Shown here piece by piece: positions 9,090-15,455 of a stretch of 29,086 nt of DNA. Every line of letters starts with the position of its first letter. Position 1 is the first letter of the stretch. Source of the stretch: Verrucomicrobiota bacterium (GTDB lineage Bacteria > Verrucomicrobiota > Verrucomicrobiia > Limisphaerales > UBA9464); contig CANHYD010000002.1 of assembly GCA_947464705.1 (NCBI GenBank), positions 1 to 29,086 on the forward strand. The letters run 5' to 3'. The notes under the pieces were generated by a model. It saw only the letters and a list, made by a program, of their open reading frames with translations. It was not told the DNA's origin and did not search any database. Position numbers and translations under genes: made by a program.

Positions 9090-9974
9090 GTGCATTTCCG
9101 CAAGGTGACGTTGGTGGGCGTGGGCCTGCTGGGCGGTTCGCTGGGTATGGCGCTTCGGCGCCGTGGCCTGGCGGATGAGGTCCAGGGCTTCGTCCGGCGT
9201 GCTTCCTCGGTGGCCGAGTGCCTGGCACTGGGCGTGGTGGACCGCTGTTCGCGCAACCTGGCCGAGGCCGTGGTGGACGCCGATCTGGTGGTCTTGTGTT
9301 CCCCGGTGGGGCAGATGCCCGGGTTGTTCCGGGAAATGTCCCGGCACCTGTCACCCGATTGCCTCGTGACCGATGTGGGCAGCGTGAAGTCCGACCTCGT
9401 GGCCGAGATCGAGCCATTGGCCCAGGGGGCTGGCATTCGATTTGTCGGCAGCCATCCGATGGCCGGGGCCGAGAAGAGTGGTCCGGCCCATGCCCGGGCC
9501 GATCTGTTTGAGGGTGCTGTTTGCGTGGTGACCCCCACGGCGGCGAGCGACCCTTCCGCCGTGCTGGCCATCCGGTCCTTGTGGGAAGCGGTGGGCTCGC
9601 GGGTACTTCAGATGAACCCGATGCTGCACGACGATCTGGTGGCCCGCTCCAGCCACTTGCCGCATGTGGTGGCCGCCGAGTTGGCCAACTACGTCCTCAG
9701 CCCGGTCCATCCGAAAGAACAATCCGATTTGTGCGCCGGCGGATTTCGCGACACGACCCGGATCGCCTCGGGGTCCCCGGAAATGTGGCGGGATATTGCT
9801 CTGGCCAACCGGCGGCATCTCTCCCGGGTGTTGGGAGTCTTCATTGAGGATTTGTCCGAATTCCGACTGGCCCTGGACGCGGGTGACGAGAAATCCATCG
9901 AGGATTTTTTCCGTCAGGCCAAATCCCGGAGAGACCTCCGTTTTCCCGATCCCGAGCCTAAGAAAACCGCCTGA
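9090..9974 (+). CDS. tyrA: Prephenate dehydrogenase (or arogenate dehydrogenase)
   Basis: A 294-residue TyrA-family dehydrogenase that oxidatively decarboxylates prephenate or arogenate with NAD(P)+ in tyrosine synthesis. The Rossmann nucleotide motif is LVGVGLLGGSLG at residues 8-19. The family blocks SHPMAGAEKSG (from residue 121) and SSHLPHVVAAEL (H189, H192) carry the expected substrate-binding and catalytic histidines, and FRDTTRIASG follows. There is no fused chorismate mutase or ACT domain, so allosteric control by tyrosine is not evident. The GTG at 9090 is chosen because it sits just before the Rossmann strand, with TAGG about eight bases upstream. It heads a tight cluster: four bases separate its stop from the EPSP synthase ATG. 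Cofactor and substrate preference cannot be told from the sequence. Confidence 0.94.
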   Translation: MHFRKVTLVGVGLLGGSLGMALRRRGLADEVQGFVRRASSVAECLALGVVDRCSRNLAEAVVDADLVVLCSPVGQMPGLFREMSRHLSPDCLVTDVGSVKSDLVAEIEPLAQGAGIRFVGSHPMAGAEKSGPAHARADLFEGAVCVVTPTAASDPSAVLAIRSLWEAVGSRVLQMNPMLHDDLVARSSHLPHVVAAELANYVLSPVHPKEQSDLCAGGFRDTTRIASGSPEMWRDIALANRRHLSRVLGVFIEDLSEFRLALDAGDEKSIEDFFRQAKSRRDLRFPDPEPKKTA

Positions 9975-9978
9975 GCCG

Positions 9979-11247
9979 ATGCCGCTGCCCGACCTCATTG
10001 AGATCGTTCCTCCGCCTTCTCCCGCCTTCGTGTCCATCACGGTGCCGGGATCCAAGAGCATCACCAATCGCGCCCTGATTCTGGCGGCCTTGTCGTCCGG
10101 CACGGTCACGTTGACTGGTGCCCTGTGGAGCGAGGACACACAAGTCATGACCGAGTGCCTGCGGCAGTTGGGATTTGCCGTGGGTGTGGCCCAAGACATG
10201 GCGGAGGAGGCTAACCGCGTGATTCAGGTGGAAGGGTTGGGGGGCCGCATCCCCAAGGCGGGCACAGCATCCTCGCCCTTGGAATTGCATGTGGGCAATG
10301 CCGGGACGGCGGCCCGTTTTCTGGCGGCCATGGTGTGCTTGGGTGAGGGGTGCTATCGGTTGTCGGGGGTGCCCCGGATGCATGAGCGCCCGCAGGCGGC
10401 TTTGCTTCAGGCCCTCCGCTCGCTGGGATACCGGGTGGATGCGCCTGGAGACCGATTGCCGGCCGTGATTCACGGAGCCGGTCCGCGCCCTGGGTCGTGC
10501 CGGGTCAGCGTGGCGGAGAGTTCACAATTCGCTTCGGCCCTCCTGCTTCCGGGAAAGGTGGCCGGTTGGGAAGTGCAAGTCGCCGACGCCAATCCCGACG
10601 AGTTGCCGTACGTCGAGATGACCCGTCAACTGGTCGAGTCCTTCCCGCACTCTGGAGGCAATTTTCAGGTGGAGCCGGACGCCTCCAGCGGCAGTTACTT
10701 TTGGGGTGCTTCCCGCCTGATGGGCAAGAACCGGGTCGAAGTGGCCCGCTGGCCCGGGTCGGGATGGCAGGTCGATGCCCGGTATCCAGACTTCCTCGAT
10801 CTTCCGGCGGAGGTCTCTCGCGAGCGCGACCTCGGAGACAGCATCATGACGGCCATCACTCTGGCCCCCTTGGAGGACCATCCGGTCCGCTTCACTGACT
10901 TAGGGCGTTTGCGCCTGCAGGAATGCGAGCGGGTCCAGGCGTTGCGCACCGAATTGACCAAGTGCGGAGCCAGCGTGACCGAGTCGGGTGACAGCCTGTT
11001 GATCCGGCCTTCGATCTTGCACGGGGCCGAGATCGAAACCTACGAGGACCACCGCATGGCCATGTGCTTTGCCATGCTGGGGTTGCGGATCCCCGGCATG
11101 CGATTGCGCAATCCACGCTGCGTCCGCAAGACCTTTCCCAATTTCTTCCGCAAACTGGCCGGGTCGCCCCCCTTTGGTCTTGGGGCGATCATTCTCGATG
11201 CCACCACCGGTCGAGTGCTCCCCCTGAACGAACTCAACGCTGAATGA
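9979..11247 (+). CDS. aroA: 3-phosphoshikimate 1-carboxyvinyltransferase (EPSP synthase), divergent form
   Basis: A 422-residue enzyme joining shikimate-3-phosphate (S3P) and PEP to make EPSP, the sixth step of chorismate synthesis. Conserved elements are PGSKSITNRAL with K26, GNAGTAARFL (106-115), MHERP, ESSQFASALL, D287 in RDLGDSIMTA, E315, EDHRMAMCFA and the Lys in VRKTFPNFF. Departures, compared with the E. coli sequence as I remember it: F114 replaces Pro101; the RVKETDR block is RLQECER, so Lys340 becomes Q314 and Asn336 becomes R312. About 19 residues are missing between the DIRF-like segment and D287, and another stretch is missing before EPDASSGSYF. The C-terminus extends past the usual end (ILDATTGRVLPLNELNAE). 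The start ATG at 9979 lies four bases after tyrA; the long in-frame upstream extension overlaps tyrA and is not used. The 3' end overlaps cmk by four bases. Function is supported by the operon, but kinetics may be unusual. Confidence 0.9.
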   Translation: MPLPDLIEIVPPPSPAFVSITVPGSKSITNRALILAALSSGTVTLTGALWSEDTQVMTECLRQLGFAVGVAQDMAEEANRVIQVEGLGGRIPKAGTASSPLELHVGNAGTAARFLAAMVCLGEGCYRLSGVPRMHERPQAALLQALRSLGYRVDAPGDRLPAVIHGAGPRPGSCRVSVAESSQFASALLLPGKVAGWEVQVADANPDELPYVEMTRQLVESFPHSGGNFQVEPDASSGSYFWGASRLMGKNRVEVARWPGSGWQVDARYPDFLDLPAEVSRERDLGDSIMTAITLAPLEDHPVRFTDLGRLRLQECERVQALRTELTKCGASVTESGDSLLIRPSILHGAEIETYEDHRMAMCFAMLGLRIPGMRLRNPRCVRKTFPNFFRKLAGSPPFGLGAIILDATTGRVLPLNELNAE

Positions 11248-11945
11248 TGACCAAGACACTCAAGCTACCCCAAGTCATTGCGGTCGATGGTCCGAGCGCG
11301 TCGGGCAAGGGGACTTTGTCCCGTCGGATGGCCCGCGAGTTGGGTTATATCTACGTCGATTCCGGAGCCATGTACCGGACCCTTGCCTGGCATTGCCTGC
11401 AGCGGGGGATCCGACTCGAAAAGCCGATGACCGAGGCCGATGAAAAGGCCGTCATTCGCCAGCTTCGCAGTTGGAAATGGGAGCTCCGCGTGATCGACGC
11501 TCAGGCTTGGATCCATGTCGATGGGTATTTCCCGGCGACCGAGATTCGCACCGATGTCGTCGAGAAGGCGGTCCCGGTCGTCGCGCAGATCGGCAAGGTT
11601 CGGGACTGGATGGTGGCCCGACAGCGGGACTGCGCCGCCCTCGGGCCGCTGGTCATGGAGGGACGCGATATCGGCACCGAGGTATTTCCATTGGCTCCGG
11701 TGAAATTCTTTCTCGAGGCCGACGCCGAAGAACGTCAGCGCCGCATCACCGACCGAGGTGGATCCACCGACGGAGCTTGGCGGGACAGCATGGACATTCA
11801 TCGCAAGAAGGGCGCGTTGATCCCGGCCTTGGATTCCATTCGCATCAACAACACGGGGCAGACTCCGGACGAGACATTTGCCGTGTTCATGGGCCATGTC
11901 CGCGAGCGTCTCGGGACTCGTCCTGAGAATTCGAAGCAAGGTTGA
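11244..11945 (+). CDS. cmk: Cytidylate kinase
   Basis: A 233-residue P-loop kinase phosphorylating CMP and dCMP to the diphosphates. The P-loop GPSASGKGT is at residues 16-24 with K22. YVDSGAMYRTLAW, VMEGRDIGTEVFP and the Arg-rich lid segment ERQRRITDRGG match bacterial Cmk, and DSIRINNTGQTPDE is the C-terminal block. Length is normal for the family. The first ATG overlaps the aroA stop (ATGATGA); a second ATG follows at once, so either could be used. The overlap implies translational coupling to aroA. The aroA-cmk order is widespread in bacteria, and tyrA-aroA-cmk is a known extension. Its stop lies four bases before the next gene. Confidence 0.95.
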   Translation: MMTKTLKLPQVIAVDGPSASGKGTLSRRMARELGYIYVDSGAMYRTLAWHCLQRGIRLEKPMTEADEKAVIRQLRSWKWELRVIDAQAWIHVDGYFPATEIRTDVVEKAVPVVAQIGKVRDWMVARQRDCAALGPLVMEGRDIGTEVFPLAPVKFFLEADAEERQRRITDRGGSTDGAWRDSMDIHRKKGALIPALDSIRINNTGQTPDETFAVFMGHVRERLGTRPENSKQG

Positions 11946-11949
11946 TTCG

Positions 11950-13632
11950 ATGGCCCCGCCCCTCCGAAAGCGATGGATCGGGCGGCTGCTGAGGCTGCTG
12001 TTGGGGTGGTTCTGGATCGGACTCCGTGTCGCTGAAGGCGCCGGCAATGAGGTGTTGGTGATCTACAATTCAGAGTCGCCCGACTCCGAAGCCGTGGCTC
12101 GACACTATGCCCGGCGGAGATCGGTGCCGGAGTCCCAGCTCTTGGGACTGCGACTTCCCCAGACGGCGACCTTATCTCGGGCCGACTATGTTTCGGCCAT
12201 CCAAGAGCCCCTTCGCAGGCATCTGGTAGCCAAAGGACTGGCGGAATGGGTGCCCGATTCCAGCCCGCTGCCGCCGGGTCGCAAGGCATTGGCGCAGAAG
12301 CGTCTGCGTCTGGTTCGCTCTGAAATCCGCTACTTGCTCCTGTGCTATGGGGTGCCGTGGTACATCCCCCAAGACCCATCCCTCCGCAGCGACACTCAAG
12401 GCATTCCCCCCCAACTCCAGCGCAACGACGCCTCGGTGGACGATGAGTTGGCCCTGTTACCCCGGCTTGGTTTCGACGATCCGATTGCGAGCGCGCCCAA
12501 TCCGGTGGTCGGGGTCACCAATGGCGCCCAGATTCATCCCACGAATGGCGTCTTCATGGTGACGCGGTTGGATGGGCCCACGCCGGAAATCGCCCGGGGT
12601 TTGGTGGACAAGGCGTTGGAGGCCGAGTCGCGCGGACTGTGGGGACATGCCTACATCGACTTGAGGGCCATCACCAATGGGCCCTACGGGTTGGGCGACC
12701 GGATGATCACCAACGCAGCTGTGGCCGCCAAACGCCTGGGATTTGAGACCTTCGTCGACAATCAACCGGCGACCCTGGGGGTGGGCTATCCCCTCAGCCA
12801 GGTGGCCCTTTACGTCGGTTGGTACGACAGCGGAGTGACCGGACCGTTCTACCGGGCCAGCGTCGAATTCCAGCCCGGAGCCTTCGCCTACCACCTGCAT
12901 TCCTTCAGCGCGGCCAATCTCCGATCGGCCTCCGAGAACTGGGTGGGCCCGCTCCTGGCTCGCGGAGCCACTGCCACCATGGGTTGTGTGGCCGAGCCTT
13001 ATCTGGAATTCACCCCCAATCCGGCCATGTTCTTGGAACGTTGGGGATACGTCGGCATGACCCTGGGCGAAGCGGCCACCGCGGCGCACCCGGTGCTGTC
13101 GTGGCAGACAGTGGTGGTGGGTGATCCGCTGTACCGGCCGTTCGGTCGCCCGTTGGCCGAGGACGGCAAACGCCTGGACGACGCCAACGATCCGTGGACC
13201 GCCTACGCGCTGGTTCGCAACGCCAACCTTCAACTCATGGCGGGCCGTTCAGTGGAAGCGATGCGCGACCAACTGGAGGGACAACGCTGGGCCACCCACC
13301 ATGCGGTCGTGGCCGAGAAGATCGCTCGTTTGTACTGGTCGGGCATCCGGGTCCGCAGGGCTTTGGAGTGGTATGACACGGCCTTGGGGCTGACCAATGC
13401 CACGCCGATGCAGCGTCGTCGCCTGCTGCAGGACAGCGTCGAGGCCCATCGGGTGCTCGGGCAGCCGGCCGAGGCCTACCGCTGCCTCGAGCAGCTCATT
13501 GTCACGGCACCTCCCGATGTGGATCTTCAGGAACTGCGCATCCGTCAATTGCAGTTCGCCCGCGAGATGCGGGATGTGGAGAAAGTCACCGCCGTTTCCA
13601 ATGAAGTTCAGCGCCTGAGTGGGAAGCGGTGA
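11950..13632 (+). CDS. Secreted TIGR03790-family protein of unknown function
   Basis: A 560-residue protein with a basic then hydrophobic N-terminus (KRWIGRLLRLLLGWFWIGL) that looks like a signal peptide or anchor. The segment VLVIYNSESPDSEAVARHYA followed by RRRSVPESQLLGL matches the start of TIGR03790 proteins. YLLLCYGVPWYI and ASVDDELALL are further family-like blocks. The family is common in Verrucomicrobiota, Planctomycetota and Acidobacteriota and has no established function that I know of. The last 170 residues are helical and TPR-like (ALEWYDTALGL, EAYRCLEQLI). The ATG at 11950 has AAGG eight bases upstream (11938-11941) and lies four bases after cmk, so it is probably co-transcribed with the aromatic and nucleotide genes, an odd partnership for an exported protein. 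An upstream in-frame extension inside cmk is rejected. Confidence 0.88.
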   Translation: MAPPLRKRWIGRLLRLLLGWFWIGLRVAEGAGNEVLVIYNSESPDSEAVARHYARRRSVPESQLLGLRLPQTATLSRADYVSAIQEPLRRHLVAKGLAEWVPDSSPLPPGRKALAQKRLRLVRSEIRYLLLCYGVPWYIPQDPSLRSDTQGIPPQLQRNDASVDDELALLPRLGFDDPIASAPNPVVGVTNGAQIHPTNGVFMVTRLDGPTPEIARGLVDKALEAESRGLWGHAYIDLRAITNGPYGLGDRMITNAAVAAKRLGFETFVDNQPATLGVGYPLSQVALYVGWYDSGVTGPFYRASVEFQPGAFAYHLHSFSAANLRSASENWVGPLLARGATATMGCVAEPYLEFTPNPAMFLERWGYVGMTLGEAATAAHPVLSWQTVVVGDPLYRPFGRPLAEDGKRLDDANDPWTAYALVRNANLQLMAGRSVEAMRDQLEGQRWATHHAVVAEKIARLYWSGIRVRRALEWYDTALGLTNATPMQRRRLLQDSVEAHRVLGQPAEAYRCLEQLIVTAPPDVDLQELRIRQLQFAREMRDVEKVTAVSNEVQRLSGKR

Positions 13633-13656
13633 TTGGTTTCTATTGCCCTCATCGAC

Positions 13657-14349
13657 ATGACTTCCGAAGCCCTACAACACCTGACCGATTCGGATCCTGT
13701 CATGGGTCGACTCATCCAGAGGGTCGGTGCCTGCACTTTGGACCCAGAGCCTCAGCGAACTCCGTTCGAGTCGCTGGTCCGAGCCGTGGCCCACCAGCAG
13801 CTGCATGGCAAGGCGGCCGAGACGATTCTGGGGCGTTTTTTGCTGCGATTCCCCGGCCGTCGTTTTCCTCGGCCCGAAGACCTTGAACGGGTGTCCGATG
13901 CCGACTTGCGATCCTGCGGCTTCTCGGGTTCCAAGGTGGCCGCTGTGCGCGACATCGCCGCCAAGTCTCTCGATGGGACCGTGCCCACCTCCCGGAAGAT
14001 CCGCACGCTCTCCGACCAGGAAATCGTCGACCGACTCAGTGCCTGCCGCGGGGTAGGGCGGTGGACCGTCGAGATGCTGCTCATCTTCAAGTTGGGGCGT
14101 CCGGACGTGTTGCCGATCGATGACTTCGGTGTCCGGGAAGGATTCCGGGTGACCTACGGGCACGACGTCCAACCTCGGCCCAAGGATTTGTTGGCCTTTG
14201 GCGAACGCTGGCGCCCGTTTCGGACGACGGCGGCCTGGTACTTGTGGCGAGCGGCCGATGCCGCGAAACTCGCACCCAACGTTGACTCGTGGGTCGGAAG
14301 AGAATCCGACGCCTGCGTTTGCTGTCAGGACTTCTGGGCTTTGGGATAG
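13657..14349 (+). CDS. AlkA-like DNA-3-methyladenine glycosylase (HhH-GPD)
   Basis: A 230-residue helix-hairpin-helix base-excision glycosylase. SLVRAVAHQQLHGKAAETIL is the N-terminal family block. The hairpin LSACRGVGRWTVEMLLIF and the following LPIDDFGVREGF contain the Lys-less GPD motif, with the catalytic Asp within the pair D155/D156. This is the monofunctional, alkylated-base type (yeast MAG/bacterial AlkA short form), without the N-terminal domain of E. coli AlkA. It would remove 3-methyladenine and related lesions. The ATG at 13657 is chosen over a TTG at 13633; no clear ribosome-binding site is seen. It lies 24 bases after the TIGR03790 gene, so it is likely the last gene of the cluster. 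Its 3' end overlaps the convergent WYL regulator gene by 25 bases. The Cys-containing tail (DACVCCQDFWALG) is probably not structural. Confidence 0.9.
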   Translation: MTSEALQHLTDSDPVMGRLIQRVGACTLDPEPQRTPFESLVRAVAHQQLHGKAAETILGRFLLRFPGRRFPRPEDLERVSDADLRSCGFSGSKVAAVRDIAAKSLDGTVPTSRKIRTLSDQEIVDRLSACRGVGRWTVEMLLIFKLGRPDVLPIDDFGVREGFRVTYGHDVQPRPKDLLAFGERWRPFRTTAAWYLWRAADAAKLAPNVDSWVGRESDACVCCQDFWALG

Positions 14350-15329
14350 TTCTTCACCAGGGCCTCTGCCGTCTCGCGGAGGATGGTTACCAGCTCGGGC
14401 GGACTCAGTACCGTGGCCTGGGCCCCCCAACCCAGGATCCATCGGCTAATCTCCTCAAGACTTCCCAGCCGGAGATGGATCTCAACTCCCTGGTCGGGAA
14501 GCTCGGTCAGCACCTGAGAGGGATGCCAGCGCTTCTCGCGGATGTAGTCGGCCACGGCCCGTGAGAAGCGGATGCGGACTTCGAAGTCTCCACTGCGCGA
14601 GTACACGCCGAAGCTGTCGCTCAAATGCCGTTCCAGCGCGAACTTGGCCGGGCGCTGGAAGGTCTTTCCGGTCGGTTCGGCCTCGGCGATCCGGGAGGGC
14701 ACAAAGGTGCGGATCGCTTTTCGGAGATGGTCGTGGGCGAAGAGGTACCAGTCGCCGTTGACATTGCCGATGTGGTAGGGATCCACCGTGCGCTCCTCAA
14801 TGGCTGCGCCGGGTTTGCGGTAGGTCAGACGAAGGGTCTGACCCGCGGCCGCTGCCTGGGCCAGCCGATCGATGATCCCGAGGTCCACGTTGGGCTCGGC
14901 GGTCGTTCGGAAGGAAATGGTCTGCGTCCATTCGGCCAGATTCAGAGACACGGTGTCCGGCAATGAACGTTCGAGTTTCTTGAAGGCGGTCAGGAGGCGT
15001 TTTTCGAAGGGAGTGCCCCGGTACTGTTGGAGCGCCTTCTCAGCGACCACCAACGCGAAGAGTTCTCCCTCCGTGATTTGCAGGGTCGGGAACGCATCGA
15101 CCGGTTCGGTGTAATAGAATCCATAACGCTGGGGGCTGTAGTCGATGGGCAGCCCCATCCGGTCGCGCATGAAATCGATGTCCCGCTGGATGGTCTTGGT
15201 GCTCACCTCGAATTCGCGGCTGAGGAACGAAGCGTTCGGATGCTTGCCCGAGGCGATGGCGGTGTGGATGCGCATCATTCGCTCCAACGGCGGTCGGGAC
15301 ATGGGCAGCTCACGCACGCTCTTCTTCAT
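14325..15329 (-). CDS. WYL-domain transcriptional regulator (HTH + WYL + WCX)
   Basis: A 334-residue regulator. Residues about 12-75 form a winged helix-turn-helix (LSREFEVSTKTIQRDIDFM). Residues about 150-235 form the WYL fold, with the literal WYL triplet at 194-196 (NGDWYLFAHD) and the Arg-rich KAIRTFVPSRI that follows. The C-terminal part (about 240-330) is WCX-like. WYL domains sense nucleic-acid or nucleotide ligands in characterised cases (PafBC, DriD, BrxR), often linked to DNA damage or defence. The ATG at 15329 has a good AGGA site seven bases upstream; a later ATG at 15302 is possible. It is divergent from the kinase-MurQ fusion across 126 bp and may control it (inference). Its tail overlaps the DNA glycosylase gene tail to tail, so no intergenic terminator can lie between them. 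Confidence 0.92.
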   Translation of the reverse strand: MKKSVRELPMSRPPLERMMRIHTAIASGKHPNASFLSREFEVSTKTIQRDIDFMRDRMGLPIDYSPQRYGFYYTEPVDAFPTLQITEGELFALVVAEKALQQYRGTPFEKRLLTAFKKLERSLPDTVSLNLAEWTQTISFRTTAEPNVDLGIIDRLAQAAAAGQTLRLTYRKPGAAIEERTVDPYHIGNVNGDWYLFAHDHLRKAIRTFVPSRIAEAEPTGKTFQRPAKFALERHLSDSFGVYSRSGDFEVRIRFSRAVADYIREKRWHPSQVLTELPDQGVEIHLRLGSLEEISRWILGWGAQATVLSPPELVTILRETAEALVKNYPKAQKS

Positions 15330-15455
15330 CGAGATATCCTGTTCGCAGACGGTAGGAATGCCAACTCTGGACCCGCTCGGGTGGGTCGTCAGTCAGCGCA
15401 GTTCGCCACGCTTTCCGCTTTTGTCCGGAGGCACCCCGGTCTTCCAATTCACGGC
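15330..15455. promoter_or_regulatory. Divergent promoter region with a short inverted repeat
   Basis: This 126-bp gap must hold the start signals of both the WYL regulator (leftward) and the kinase-MurQ fusion (rightward). It contains the perfect inverted repeat ACCCG-CT-CGGGT at 15371-15382, a size and position that would suit a dimeric regulator. I see no convincing -35/-10 pair. The WYL ribosome-binding site AGGA lies at 15337-15340 on the minus strand. Operator function is inference only. Confidence 0.3.
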
